Shown: positions 42,001 through 50,987 of the stretch, piece after piece
Numbering within the stretch: the first letter of the stretch is position 1
Layout of the letters: every line of letters starts with the position of its first letter
Source: Alcanivorax sp. 24
GTDB taxonomy: Bacteria > Pseudomonadota > Gammaproteobacteria > Pseudomonadales > Alcanivoracaceae
DNA length: 64,000 bases
Direction: 5' to 3'
Assembly: GCF_004360225.1 (NCBI RefSeq)
Contig: NZ_SNUA01000011.1
Location: 1 to 64,000 of the forward strand
Notes under the pieces: generated by a model
Database searches by the model: none
Told to the model about the DNA's origin: nothing
What the model saw: only the letters and a program-made list of their open reading frames with translations
Program-made: the position numbers and the translations under genes

Positions 42001-42492
42001 GCCGTGCTCGTAGACGTTGTCGCGCTGCCGGTAGCCGCAGGCCACCAGTTGCTGGCGGGTGGCTTCCATGTCGAAGGTGTCATTGACCTTGAGCTGGAAA
42101 TGATTGCCATTGATATGGATCGGCGGCGCCAGCCGCTGCATCAGGGTGTTCACCGGTACCACCAGAACGCCGCCACGGGCCTGGCCGAGCCAGTGCAGCG
42201 CCTGGATGCGGTCGCTGACGATGTCCTGGTGGGGACTGAACAGATCGTAGGGCAGGGTCTCCCAGTCCGGAAACAGCCGCACCGGCACTTCCCGGTCCGC
42301 CAGATAAAAGGACAGGGAGTCCGCCAGTTGCTGGGCACGGTTGCTGGACGGCGCGGCCACCAACAGCAGGCCCTCCTCGCGGCGGGCCAGTTCCGCCAGT
42401 ACCGCCGCCAGACCACCGGCGCCGGGATGGCGCCAGTCGCGGTAGTGTTCACGTCCAGTGGAAAACAGGGAAGAATCGGGTAACAGGGTCAT
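39043..42492 (-). CDS. mfd: Transcription-repair coupling factor
   Basis: ATP-dependent translocase that displaces stalled RNA polymerase at lesions and recruits UvrA. 1149 residues (E. coli 1148). N-terminal UvrB-homology region (PDWETLPYDLFSPHQDIVSDR), the RNAP-interaction domain around DHGVGRYQGLVHM, then RecG-like motor: GDVGFGKTEVAMRAAF (Walker A, near residue 627), VDEEHRFGVRHKERLK (motif II), TLTATPIPRTLNMAL (motif III), VCTTIIETGIDVPSANTIII and QLRGRVGRS (V/VI). The ATG at 42492 gives MTLLPDSSLF; the open frame upstream would translate heptamer and hairpin repeats. Confidence 0.97.
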   Translation of the reverse strand: MTLLPDSSLFSTGREHYRDWRHPGAGGLAAVLAELARREEGLLLVAAPSSNRAQQLADSLSFYLADREVPVRLFPDWETLPYDLFSPHQDIVSDRIQALHWLGQARGGVLVVPVNTLMQRLAPPIHINGNHFQLKVNDTFDMEATRQQLVACGYRQRDNVYEHGEFAVRGAIMDIFPMGATQPFRVELFDQDIESLRLFDPETQRSTGQVQDINLLPAAEYPLSQDGIRHFRGAFRETFDVEPRKVPLYEEVSEGIASPGLEYYLPLFFDQLATLFDYLPANARVVELAECEEAANHFWDEVNQRYESRRHDIRRPVLPPHSLFLRPDELAGAWKTLPRARVRDSEQALTFNLAPSPRLAADPRSGNVLAPLHTFSDAHPDTRILVVAETAGRREALLELMQKVSIQPALKEGWRDFLDAPERWNLTRGELDAGFYAPDHDLLVVSESELYGERIMQRRRRRTSEDSGQDLAVRSLGELTIGAPVVHLDHGVGRYQGLVHMTVDHQPHEFLLLEYAGGDKLYVPVSSLHLISRYGGGEHPPLNRLGSEQWSKARQKAAEKINDVAAELLNTYARREAREGRAFPLEQEDYQRFASGFPFEETPDQENAINAVLADMQRQKPMDRLVCGDVGFGKTEVAMRAAFAAVQNGTQVAVLVPTTLLAQQHYESFVDRFADWPVQIEVLSRFRGAKEKSQVLERLAEGKVDIVVGTHQLLQESVGFKDLGLIIVDEEHRFGVRHKERLKEMRAECDILTLTATPIPRTLNMALSGMRDISIIATPPQRRLSVKTFVRQRDDTALKEAILRELLRGGQVYYLHNDIDTMSRAAEQIQSLVPDARVGIAHGQMRERELEAVMGDFYHRRFNVLVCTTIIETGIDVPSANTIIIERADKLGLAQLHQLRGRVGRSHHQAYAYLVTPSPKAMTKDALKRLEAIEQATDLGAGFVLASQDLEIRGAGELLGEEQHGNMETIGFTLYMEMLEQAVEALKRGEQPDTAKPLSGGPEVNLRVPALIPEDYLPDVFTRLTLYKRIAGCKTGDQLRELQVEMIDRFGLLPEPVKTLFRITELRQRADALAITRVDANAAGGKLEFAERTPVDPLTVVKLMQNAPNRYRLEGAHTLRFQLPSETTDERVELVEQLLAHLAGNGKAP

Positions 42493-42539
42493 CAAGGGCC
42501 TCCAGCGCGGGCGCATTGTAGCAGGGGCGGGGCGGAGGG

Positions 42540-42566
42540 ACACGCCGGACGCCGGGCGCCGGACGC
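42540..42566. repeat. Degenerate GGACGCC heptamer run upstream of mfd
   Basis: ACACGCC, GGACGCC, GGGCGCC, GGACGC in a row: about four units in inverse orientation to the GGCGTCC unit at 43224-43230. The two mark the ends of the repeat-rich mfd-tesB intergenic region. Confidence 0.8.
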
Positions 42567-42604
42567 TAAAGTCAAAACCTGGGGCTGCGGGCATTGCGGA
42601 AATA

Positions 42605-42710
42605 AAAAATTGCCGGGAGCAATTTTTAACGTTGCTTGGCGACGGCCCGAAGGGTGACCGCCATGGACGGCGGTCATAAAAAATTGCCGGGAGCAATTTT
42701 TAACGTTGCT
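42605..42710. repeat. 74-bp two-hairpin repeat unit (copy near mfd)
   Basis: Hairpin AAAAATTGC-CGGGA-GCAATTTTT at 42605-42627, then hairpin GACCGCC-ATGGAC-GGCGGTC at 42656-42675, then the first hairpin again at 42679-42701 (period 74). The AT-rich stem has T-runs on both strands and so resembles a bidirectional terminator. The same unit recurs at 57260-57416. Confidence 0.9.
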
Positions 42711-42775
42711 CGGCGACGGCTTCCCGTATTCCTCGGTTACCTCGAAGATACCCTTTCAGAGGTGGCTACAGCGCT

Positions 42776-43096
42776 GCTGTGGGAAGAGGCCCGAGTGGCG
42801 CTCCGCTTGGTCGCGAATGCCCTGGGCCGTTGGCGATTCGCTTGCCAGCAAGCTTCCCACAGCGGCTTCGTGGCAGATCTTTGGGAGACCCGCTTGCTGG
42901 CGAATTCCGGCCCTCTGGTGTTGGGGGATTCGCTTGCCAGCAAGCTTCCCACAGTGGCTTCGTGGCGGATCTTTGGGAGACCCGCTTGCTGGCGAATTCC
43001 GGCCCTCTGGTGTTGGGAGATTCGCTTGCCAGCAAGCTTCCCACAGCGGCTTCGTGGCATGATCTGTGGGAGCCCAGCTTGCTGGCGAATATAGCG
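42776..43096. repeat. 92-bp tandem REP array
   Basis: GATTCGCTTGCCAGCAAGCT begins at 42835, 42927 and 43019, an exact 92-base period. Each unit holds a complete inverted REP pair (CTTGCCAGCAAG / CTTGCTGGCGAA). Units differ by a few bases. A further REP-like half lies near 42776-42830. Confidence 0.92.
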
Positions 43097-43233
43097 GCTT
43101 GGTAACCCCTTCCGTTACAGACCCGTGCCCATGATTGAAGCGCCGCTTCCCGCTAAGCCGCGATGAACCATAAAAAAGCGTTGTTAGTGCTTGCCAGGGC
43201 GTTGGGCCTGGTTTTGCATTATCGGCGTCCGGC
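42959..43233. repeat. Duplicated intergenic element (right copy)
   Basis: Aligns by eye with positions 61-333, including the tail GTGCTTGCCAGGGCGTTGGG and GTTTTGCATTATCGGCGTCC. Here the heptamer is present once, against 22 copies at 324-477. A 28-codon frame (43163-43249, MNHKKALLVLARALGLVLHY...) exists here but is broken by an indel in the left copy, so I do not call it a gene. Confidence 0.88.
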
Positions 43234-43312
43234 CTTTCTTTTACTTTAGAGCCCGCCCCGCGTTTTGCGGTACTATTGCGCCCCTATGCGCGCACCAAAG
43301 CTGGGGAGAGCT

Positions 43313-44188
43313 ATGAGAGAGTCCGTCGCGGAATTAATGAACCGGTTTACCCTGGAACGGTTGGAGGACAACCTGTTTCGCGGTCAGACCGAGGCCAATG
43401 GCCAGCGCAGTATTTTCGGTGGCCTGGTGGCTGGACAGGCCTTGCTGGCGGCGTCTCTGACGGTGTCGGAGGAGCGGCCGGCCCATTCCCTGCATGCCTA
43501 CTTCTTGCGCCCCGGGGATATCCGGGTGCCGGTGATCTACGATGTGGACCGGATCCGCGACGGTAAGAGCTTCACCACCCGCCGGGTCAACGCGATCCAG
43601 CATGGCCGGCCGATTTTCAGTCTGTCCGCGTCGTTTCAGGTGGAGGAAGAGGGCGGCCGCCACCAGGACACCATGCCGGACGTGCCGACGCCGGACAGCC
43701 TGGAAAGCGATGAGAGCGCCCGCATGCGTGTGGTGGAGCAGATTCCCGAGCAATTCCGGGGCGCGTTCCTGCGCGAGCGGCCGGTGGAATTCCGTCCGGT
43801 GACCCCCAAGGACCTGTTCGCGCCGGAAAGCCGGGAGCCGCTCAAGCGATTCTGGTTCCGGGTCAGCGACAGGATCACCGCCGATCGTATGACCCAGCGG
43901 GCGCTGCTCGCCTATTGTTCTGACTTCGGTTTCATGGGCACGGCCATGCAGCCCCATGGCATGACCTTCTGGCAGAGTGACATCCAGTGCGCCAGCATCG
44001 ACCACGCCATGTGGTTTTACGATGATTTCCAGGTGGACGAATGGTTGCTTTATGACTGCCAGAGTCCCGGCGCCGCCGGTGCCCGGGGGCTGACCTTCGG
44101 CGCCATCTACCGCCAGGACGGTACTCTGGTGGCCTCGGTGGCCCAGGAAGGGCTGATGCGGCTGCGGCCCAGCGCCAAGCCGGTGTGA
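43313..44188 (+). CDS. tesB: Acyl-CoA thioesterase II
   Basis: Hydrolyses medium/long-chain acyl-CoA to fatty acid and CoA. 291 residues forming a double hotdog. Signatures: EDNLFRGQTEANGQRSIFGGLVAGQALLAA, SLHAYFLRPGDIRVPVIYDVDRIRDGKSFTTRRVNAIQHGRPIF, and the C-terminal SIDHAMWFYDDFQVDEWLLYD...GARGLTFGAIYRQDGTLVASVAQEGLMR. The ATG at 43313 has GGGGAGAG upstream; an ATG further in (MNRFTLERLEDNLF) is an alternative. Fits with PsrA and an acyl-rich metabolism. Confidence 0.95.
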   Translation: MRESVAELMNRFTLERLEDNLFRGQTEANGQRSIFGGLVAGQALLAASLTVSEERPAHSLHAYFLRPGDIRVPVIYDVDRIRDGKSFTTRRVNAIQHGRPIFSLSASFQVEEEGGRHQDTMPDVPTPDSLESDESARMRVVEQIPEQFRGAFLRERPVEFRPVTPKDLFAPESREPLKRFWFRVSDRITADRMTQRALLAYCSDFGFMGTAMQPHGMTFWQSDIQCASIDHAMWFYDDFQVDEWLLYDCQSPGAAGARGLTFGAIYRQDGTLVASVAQEGLMRLRPSAKPV

Positions 44189-44200
44189 AAGGACGCGCGT

Positions 44201-44337
44201 GCACGCTAACACGCCGTCACGCTAACACGCTTTGAAAACACCCGGTCATCCCGGGGTTGCTCTGAATTCATACCCCCAAGGCCCGCAAGCGGGCCTTGGA
44301 TTTGGCGTGCCAGCGTGTTGCGTGTAAGCGTGCCAGC
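44201..44337. repeat. Heptamer-repeat inverted element F (AACACGC type)
   Basis: Left arm 44201-44230 contains CACGCTAACACGC twice. Right arm 44304-44337 reads GGCGTGCC then AGCGTGTTGCGTGTAAGCG. The core has a CCCGGTCATCCCGGGG fragment and a hairpin AAGGCCCGC-AAGC-GGGCCTT. It lies between tesB and the GAPDH gene. Confidence 0.78.
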
Positions 44338-44412
44338 GAATTGTGGGACACCAATGGTCCACGGACCGCGATTCTTCTGATCCAAGGAGAGGGCCAATGC
44401 CTCCGCATTGGG

Positions 44413-44441
44413 TGGATATGCGCCCCCATAGGCGCTATTAT
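44413..44441 (+). promoter_or_regulatory. Probable promoter of the GAPDH gene
   Basis: TGGATA (44413-44418), 17-base spacer, TATTAT (44436-44441); the GTG start lies 37 bases downstream. Confidence 0.45.
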
Positions 44442-44478
44442 GCGCGCCCCCAGGAACCCAATTGAGAGGGGCTCATCC

Positions 44479-45930
44479 GTGAACAAACTGGAAGACCACT
44501 TCGGACGATGGAAAAACCGTGAGGAAATCGCCGAGGCGATGATTCCGATGATCGGTCGGCTGTACCGGGAAAAGAACGTGACCACCACGGTCTATAGTCG
44601 CTCCCTGGTGAACAAGTCCGTTATCCAGATTCTCAAGACCCACCGTTTTGTTAAGCAGATTGAAGACGGCCTGTCCGACAGCGGTCTGTCCGTGGTGGAT
44701 TCGTTCCCCATTCTCCAGGAAGCGGTCAAGCTGGACCTGGGCCCCTGCCGTCTGGACATCGGCAAGCTGGCGGTTGAGTACAAAAATGACAATCGCGGCC
44801 TGTCGGTGGAAGACTTCGTCCGCGAAGCGCTCACCGAAGCGGTGGAAAGCAAAGCTGAACTGGCTGGCAGCACCGATGTGGTGTTGTACGGTTTTGGCCG
44901 TATCGGCCGTATTCTGGCTCGTCTGCTGATCGAGAAAGCCGGTTCCGGTGATGGCCTGCGTCTGAAGGCCATCGTGGTGCGTGAGTCCGGCAAGGGCGAC
45001 CTGCAGAAGCGCGCCAGCCTGCTGCGCCGTGATTCCGTGCACGGCCCGTTCGCCGGCACCATCGCCGTGGACGAGGAGGACAACGCTCTCATCGCCAACG
45101 GTAACTACATCAAGGTGATCTACTCCAACGATCCGGCGTCCGTGGACTATACCCAGTACGGTATCGAAAACGCCGTCTTGATCGACAACACCGGTAAATG
45201 GCGTGACCAGGAAGGCCTGTCCCAGCATTTGCAATGTCCGGGTATTGCCCGTGTGATGCTGACCGCGCCGGGCAAGGGCAGCCTCAAGAACATCGTGCAC
45301 GGCGTCAACAACGACATGATCGAGGACAGCGACAAGATCATCTCCGCCGCCAGCTGCACCACCAACGCCATCGTGCCGCCGTTGAAGGCCATCGAGGACA
45401 AGTTCGGCATCGAATACGGTCACGTGGAAACGGTGCACTCCTACACCAACGACCAGAACCTGCTGGATAACTTCCACAAAGGGCCTCGTCGTGGCCGCGC
45501 CGCGCCGCTGAACATGGTGTTGACCGAAACCGGTGCCGCCACCGCCGCCGCCAAGGCGCTGCCGTCCCTGAACGGCAAGCTGACCGGCAACTCCATCCGC
45601 GTTCCTACTCCGAACGTGTCCATGGCGATCCTGAATCTGACCCTGGAGAAGGAAACCAGCCTGGAGGAGATGAACGAGTACCTGCGCTGGGTGAGCCTGC
45701 ACTCTCCGTTGCAGCGTCAGGTGGACTTTGTCAGCAGCCCGGACGCGGTATCCACCGACTTCGTCGGTTCCCGTCATGCCTCCGTCATCGATGCCGGGGC
45801 CACCATCGTCAACGGCCGCCACTGCGTGCTGTACGTATGGTATGACAACGAGTTCGGCTACAGCTGCCAGGTGCTGCGGATCCTGCAGCAGATCTCCGGG
45901 GTGGAATACCCGGTGTATCCGGCGGAATAA
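44479..45930 (+). CDS. Glyceraldehyde-3-phosphate dehydrogenase (long Gap2-type)
   Basis: 483 residues from GTG 44479. The first 130 residues (MNKLEDHFGRWKNREEIAEAMIPMIGRLYREKNV...) are an extra N-terminal domain typical of the gap2 type beside mfd and nqr in Pseudomonas. The GAPDH core follows: DVVLYGFGRIGRILARLL (NAD site), SAASCTTNAIVPPLK with catalytic Cys293, HSYTNDQNLLDNFHKGPRRGRAAPLNM, and WYDNEFGYSCQV. It probably serves gluconeogenesis, since long-form enzymes are often biosynthetic, but cofactor preference cannot be told by eye. A strong terminator follows. Confidence 0.94.
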   Translation: MNKLEDHFGRWKNREEIAEAMIPMIGRLYREKNVTTTVYSRSLVNKSVIQILKTHRFVKQIEDGLSDSGLSVVDSFPILQEAVKLDLGPCRLDIGKLAVEYKNDNRGLSVEDFVREALTEAVESKAELAGSTDVVLYGFGRIGRILARLLIEKAGSGDGLRLKAIVVRESGKGDLQKRASLLRRDSVHGPFAGTIAVDEEDNALIANGNYIKVIYSNDPASVDYTQYGIENAVLIDNTGKWRDQEGLSQHLQCPGIARVMLTAPGKGSLKNIVHGVNNDMIEDSDKIISAASCTTNAIVPPLKAIEDKFGIEYGHVETVHSYTNDQNLLDNFHKGPRRGRAAPLNMVLTETGAATAAAKALPSLNGKLTGNSIRVPTPNVSMAILNLTLEKETSLEEMNEYLRWVSLHSPLQRQVDFVSSPDAVSTDFVGSRHASVIDAGATIVNGRHCVLYVWYDNEFGYSCQVLRILQQISGVEYPVYPAE

Positions 45931-45941
45931 GTCAGGCACGG

Positions 45942-45967
45942 AAAGCCCGCTTTAGCGGGCTTTTTTT
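45942..45967 (+). terminator. Terminator downstream of the GAPDH gene
   Basis: AAAGCCCGC-TTTA-GCGGGC then TTTTTTT. Perfect stem and long T-run, 11 bases after the stop. Confidence 0.95.
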
Positions 45968-46058
45968 CGTCCGTTCCCGAAATTCGCCGGTATCGGCGTA
46001 AAACGGGGCGGGGAAGCGATCGGGAAGCGATACGGGACCATCGGAGGGGCTCGCCTCT

Positions 46059-46088
46059 CTGGCATACTTTTCATGTGGTCATTATAAT
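46059..46088 (+). promoter_or_regulatory. Probable promoter of the nqr operon
   Basis: CTGGCA (46059-46064), 18-base spacer, perfect TATAAT (46083-46088). The nqrA ATG is 160 bases downstream, giving a long leader. Nothing else identifiable in the 318-base gap after the GAPDH terminator. Confidence 0.55.
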
Positions 46089-46248
46089 GTCGCGCGCCGG
46101 CCGACGGGCCGGGCCCTTGAATCCTCATTCACGGGTGATCCTGACGCTATTACCGGTTATTGCGCGAATTCCCCCATCCGCTGCCTGTGCAGCGCTTCCG
46201 AGGAAGGCGCAGCCCGACATCAGCAACACGCAACGTGGGCGAGACACT

Positions 46249-47595
46249 ATGATCAAAATCAAGAAGGGACTGGACCTGCCCATCGCCGGCGCGCCGCGCC
46301 AGGCGATAGAGGAAGGCCACCAGGTCCGTTCTGTCGCCGTGCTCGGCGGCGACTACGTGGGCATGAAACCCACTATGGAAGTCCGCGAAGGGGACCAAGT
46401 CAAGAAAGGTCAGTTGATCTTCACGGACAAAAAAACCGACGGCGTGAAATACACCGCGCCGGCCGGAGGCAAGGTGGTCGCCATCAATCGGGGCCACAAG
46501 CGGGTCCTGCAGTCCGTGGTCATCGAAGTGGCCGACCAGGAAGAAGAGGTGACCTTCACCGCTTACCAGCCGGATCAACTGCCTTCCCTGGACCGTGAAG
46601 CCGTGGTGACTCAGTTGGTCGACTCCGGTGAATGGACTCTGTTGCGTACCCGCCCCTTTGGCAAGGTGCCGGCACCGGAGAGCGTGCCGAATTCCATTTT
46701 CGTCACCGCCATCGACACCAATCCGTTGTGTCAGGATCCGTCAGTGGTGATCCAGGAGAACGAGCAGAGCTTCCGCCACGGCCTGACCGTGCTGTCTCGT
46801 CTCACCGAAGGGCCGGTGTGGGTGTGCAAGGCGGCTCAGTCCAAGCTGCCGTCCTTCGCCCAGGGCCAGATCCGCGAAGAGAGCTTCGCTGGCAAGCACC
46901 CGGCCGGTAATGCCGGGACTCATATTCATTTCCTTGATCCGGTCGGCCTGAACAAACGGGTGTGGACCGTGGGCTATCAGGAAGTGATCGCTATCGGCAA
47001 ACTGTTCACCGAAGGCCGCATCAGCAGCGAGCGGGTGGTGGCTCTGGCGGGCCCGCAGGTGAAAACGCCGCGCCTGTTGCGCACCCGCGTTGGTGCGCAG
47101 AGCGAGGATTTCTGCCGTGGCGAAACCAAGGATGGCGAAAACCGGGTGATCTCTGGTTCCGTGCTCAATGGTCACCACGCCCGTGGCCCGGTGGCGTACC
47201 TGGGCCGGCTGTGCAATCAGGTGACCGTGCTTCGTGAAGGGAATGAGCGCGAGCTGCTGGGTTACATCTCTCCAGGCGCCAACCGCTTCTCGGTGATGAA
47301 TATCTACCTCTCCAGGCTGATGCCCGGCAAGCGTTTCAACTTCACCACCACCACCAACGGCAGTGAGCGCGCCATGGTGCCGATCGGCGCCTACGAGGAA
47401 GTGATGCCGCTGGATATTCTGCCGACCCAGCTGTTGCGCGCGCTGGTGGTGGGGGATACCGACAGCGCCACCGCCCTGGGCGCGCTGGAACTGGTGGAAG
47501 AGGACCTGGCCCTGTGTACTTTCGTATGCCCCGGCAAATACGAGTATGGCCCGATCCTCCGCGACAACCTGACCACCATTGAAGTGGAGAGCTGA
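46249..47595 (+). CDS. nqrA: Na+-translocating NADH:quinone reductase subunit A
   Basis: 448 residues, cytoplasmic peripheral subunit without bound cofactor, linked to ubiquinone access. The NqrA start [20 protein letters not shown] and the barrel-sandwich segment [34 protein letters not shown] are diagnostic, as is the end [24 protein letters not shown]. The ATG at 46249 is set by this start; the frame runs 58 codons further upstream without an SD. First gene of nqrABCDEF; one base separates its stop from the nqrB ATG. Confidence 0.97.
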   Translation: MIKIKKGLDLPIAGAPRQAIEEGHQVRSVAVLGGDYVGMKPTMEVREGDQVKKGQLIFTDKKTDGVKYTAPAGGKVVAINRGHKRVLQSVVIEVADQEEEVTFTAYQPDQLPSLDREAVVTQLVDSGEWTLLRTRPFGKVPAPESVPNSIFVTAIDTNPLCQDPSVVIQENEQSFRHGLTVLSRLTEGPVWVCKAAQSKLPSFAQGQIREESFAGKHPAGNAGTHIHFLDPVGLNKRVWTVGYQEVIAIGKLFTEGRISSERVVALAGPQVKTPRLLRTRVGAQSEDFCRGETKDGENRVISGSVLNGHHARGPVAYLGRLCNQVTVLREGNERELLGYISPGANRFSVMNIYLSRLMPGKRFNFTTTTNGSERAMVPIGAYEEVMPLDILPTQLLRALVVGDTDSATALGALELVEEDLALCTFVCPGKYEYGPILRDNLTTIEVES

Positions 47596-47596
47596 T

Positions 47597-48850
47597 ATGG
47601 GTCTGCGGAATTACCTTGATACCAAAATCGCCCCCCACTTCCACGAGGGTGGCAAGCTGCAAAAGTACTACGTCTTCTACGAGATGTTCGACACCATGCT
47701 GTACAGCCCGGACTCGGTGACCCGGTCCGCGGCCCACGTACGTGATGGTATTGATCTGAAGCGCATCATGATGACGGTCTGGTTCGCCACCTTCCCGGCG
47801 ATCCTGTTCGGCCTGTACAACACCGGCTTCCAGGCCAACCTGCAAATCACCGAGTTCGGTTTCGACCCGATCCCGGGCTGGCGCACCGAGCTGGTGGCGG
47901 CGCTCACCGGCTTCAGCCAGGAGAACTTCTGGGCCAACATGGTCCACGGCCTGGTCTACTATGTGCCGATTCTGATCGCCGTATACCTGACCGGTTTCTT
48001 CTGGGAAGCCCTGTTCGCCTGGAAACGCGGCCATGAAGTGAACGAGGGCTTCTTCGTCACTGGTATCCTGTTCACCCTGATCCTGCCGCCGGCGATTCCG
48101 CTCTGGCAGGTGGTGCTGGGTGTCTCCTTCGGCGTGGTGATCGGCAAGGAAGTGTTCGGCGGTACCGGCAAGAACTTCCTCAACCCGGCGCTGGTGGGCC
48201 GGGCGTTCCTGTACTTCGCCTATCCGGCGCAAATGTCCGGTGACGCCATCTGGACCGCGGTGGACAACTTCTCCGGCGCCACGCCACTGTCGCTGGCGGC
48301 CAGCGGCAATCTGGACTTTTCCGCCGGCCTCGCCCAGAACGCCCTGATCGGCGCGGATGGCGGCCAGAGCCTGAGCTGGATGAACACCTTCCTGGGCGGT
48401 ATCCAGGGCAGCATCGGTGAGACCTCCCTGATCGCCATCGCTCTGGGCGCGATCTTCCTGTTGTTCACCAAGATCGCCTCCTGGCGGATCATGCTGGGCG
48501 TGCTGCTGGGCATGGCGGCGATGAGCACCGTGTTCAACCTGATCGGCAGCGACACCAACCCGATGTTCGCCATGCCTTGGTACTGGCACCTGACCGTGGG
48601 CGGTCTGGCCTTTGGTCTGGTGTTCATGGCCACCGACCCGGTGTCCGCCGCCATGACCAATACCGGCAAGCTGATCTTTGGCATTGTCATCGGTGTGATG
48701 ACGGTGTTGATCCGGGTGGTCAACCCGGCCTTCCCGGAAGGCATCATGTTGGCGATCCTGTTCGGCAACCTGTGCGCGCCGTTGATTGATTATTTCGTTA
48801 CCCAGGCGAACGTGCGTCGTCGTCTGCGTCGGACCGGGGGAGTCGCGTAA
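47597..48850 (+). CDS. nqrB: Na+-NQR subunit B
   Basis: 417 residues, polytopic inner-membrane subunit carrying riboflavin and a covalently bound FMN. N-terminal cytoplasmic segment (GLRNYLDTKIAPHFHEGGKLQKYYVFYEMFDTML), then about ten membrane helices. The flavinylation motif DNFSGATPLSLAA has the acceptor Thr229, matching Dxx(S/T)GAT recognised by ApbE, whose gene is downstream. Other conserved blocks: GGTGKNFLNPALVGRAFLYFAYP and NPAFPEGIMLAILFGNLCAPLIDY. The stop overlaps the nqrC ATG. Confidence 0.97.
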   Translation: MGLRNYLDTKIAPHFHEGGKLQKYYVFYEMFDTMLYSPDSVTRSAAHVRDGIDLKRIMMTVWFATFPAILFGLYNTGFQANLQITEFGFDPIPGWRTELVAALTGFSQENFWANMVHGLVYYVPILIAVYLTGFFWEALFAWKRGHEVNEGFFVTGILFTLILPPAIPLWQVVLGVSFGVVIGKEVFGGTGKNFLNPALVGRAFLYFAYPAQMSGDAIWTAVDNFSGATPLSLAASGNLDFSAGLAQNALIGADGGQSLSWMNTFLGGIQGSIGETSLIAIALGAIFLLFTKIASWRIMLGVLLGMAAMSTVFNLIGSDTNPMFAMPWYWHLTVGGLAFGLVFMATDPVSAAMTNTGKLIFGIVIGVMTVLIRVVNPAFPEGIMLAILFGNLCAPLIDYFVTQANVRRRLRRTGGVA

Positions 48851-49667
48851 TGGCTGGAAAAAGCGAAAGTGTAGGCAGAACGCTGCTGGTCGCCCTGCTG
48901 GTCTGTCTGGTGTGCGCGGTGGTGGTGTCCACCGCCGCCGTGTCACTGCGACCGGTACAGCAGAAAAACCAGGTACTCGACCGCCAGGTGAACATTCTCC
49001 AGGCCGCGGGTCTGTATCAGCCGGGTATGGACGTGCAGAAGGCGTTCGATACCATCGAACGCAAATTCGTTGACCTGGAAACCGGTGAGTACGTGGACAA
49101 ACCGGAATCCTATGACCCGCTGAAAGCGGCCAAGGATCCGGCGGAAAGCGAGCGTCTGAGCGCTGATCAGGACATCGCCAGCATCAAGCGTCAGGAAAAG
49201 GTGTCCGAGGTGTATCTGGCACGGGATGATAACGGCAACCTGAGCCGTATTATTCTGCCGGTGCGTGGTTACGGTCTGTGGTCCACGCTGTACGGCTTCC
49301 TGGCTCTGGAGGCGGATGCCGAGACGGTATCCGGCCTGGGCTTCTATCAGCACGGTGAAACCCCGGGCCTTGGCGGTGAGGTGGACAACCCGGCCTGGAA
49401 GGGTCTGTGGCCGGGCAAAAAACTGCATGACGACAGCGGTGACGTGGCCATTCAGGTGGTCAAGGGCACTGTCGATTCCGGTGCCGCCGGAGCCGAACAC
49501 AAGGTGGACGGCCTGGCCGGTGCCACCCTGACCAGTAAAGGTGTCAACAATCTGGTGCGTTTCTGGGTCGGGGAAGACGGGTTCGGTCCGTATCTGGATC
49601 GCATGAAAGGGGCTGATGACGGCGCCGGTTCCGCCGCCGTCGAGGCCGACAACGGAGGAGAAGCGTA

Positions 49668-49668
<1 letters not shown>
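48850..49668 (+). CDS. nqrC: Na+-NQR subunit C
   Basis: 272 residues. One N-terminal membrane helix ([20 protein letters not shown]) and a periplasmic FMN-binding domain. The FMN acceptor is Thr226 in [10 protein letters not shown]; the serine usual before GAT is Ala223 here, a mild departure from the ApbE target consensus. Also seen: [21 protein letters not shown] and [14 protein letters not shown]. The C-terminal tail is Asp/Ala/Gly-rich. ATG shares a base with the nqrB stop; nqrD begins the same way at its end. Confidence 0.96.
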
Positions 49669-50333
<665 letters not shown>

Positions 50334-50345
50334 CGGAGAAGCCGC

Positions 50346-50966
50346 ATGTTTGAACATTATCTGAGTCTGTTCGTCCGCGCTGTCTTCGTCGAGAACATGG
50401 CGCTGGCCTTCTTCCTGGGGATGTGCACTTTCATCGCTATCTCCAAGAAGATCTCCACCGCGATCGGCCTGGGCATCGCCGTGGTCGTGGTGTTGACCAT
50501 CACCGTGCCGGTGAACAACCTGATCCTGCATTACCTGCTCAACGAAGGGGCGTTGTCCTGGACCGGCATTCCCGCGCTGGCCACTCTGGACCTGCGTTTC
50601 CTGGGGCTGCTCAGCTATATCGGTGTGATCGCGGCAATCGTGCAGATCCTGGAAATGACCCTGGATAAGTATGTGCCGGCGCTTTACAACGCTCTGGGTG
50701 TATTCCTGCCGCTGATCACGGTGAACTGCGCCATCATGGGGGCCTCCCTGTTCATGGTGGAACGTGACTACGCTTTCGGTGAGTCCCTGGTGTACGGTCT
50801 TGGCGCCGGTGCCGGTTGGGCGCTGGCGATCACGTTGCTGGCGGGAATCCGGGAAAAGCTGAAGTACAGCGATGTGCCCGATGGTCTGAAGGGTCTGGGC
50901 ATTACCTTCATCACCGTGGGTCTGATGTCCCTGGGGTTCATGTCGTTCTCCGGCGTGCAGCTTTAA
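50346..50966 (+). CDS. nqrE: Na+-NQR subunit E
   Basis: 206 residues, six membrane helices. Typical start [29 protein letters not shown] and block [22 protein letters not shown], which carries the second conserved Cys of the intramembrane metal site. C-terminal [24 protein letters not shown] is the family ending. SD GACGGAGAAG precedes the ATG. Confidence 0.97.
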   Translation: MFEHYLSLFVRAVFVENMALAFFLGMCTFIAISKKISTAIGLGIAVVVVLTITVPVNNLILHYLLNEGALSWTGIPALATLDLRFLGLLSYIGVIAAIVQILEMTLDKYVPALYNALGVFLPLITVNCAIMGASLFMVERDYAFGESLVYGLGAGAGWALAITLLAGIREKLKYSDVPDGLKGLGITFITVGLMSLGFMSFSGVQL

Positions 50967-50987
50967 GGGAAAGGGGAGAGCCAGACT

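Noticed and set aside
40279-42483. 734-codon plus-strand open frame inside mfd
   Set aside because: Antisense to intact mfd; the translation is His/Gln/Arg-rich without recognisable motifs.
42661-42696. Upstream start giving mfd an N-terminal MLPAIFYDRR extension
   Set aside because: The extension translates the 74-bp hairpin repeat and heptamers; the start at 42492 gives the expected 1149 residues.
43163-43249. 28-codon frame MNHKKALLVLARALGL... in the duplicated element
   Set aside because: The other copy at about 264 has an indel that breaks the frame, and there is no SD; better explained as non-coding repeat.
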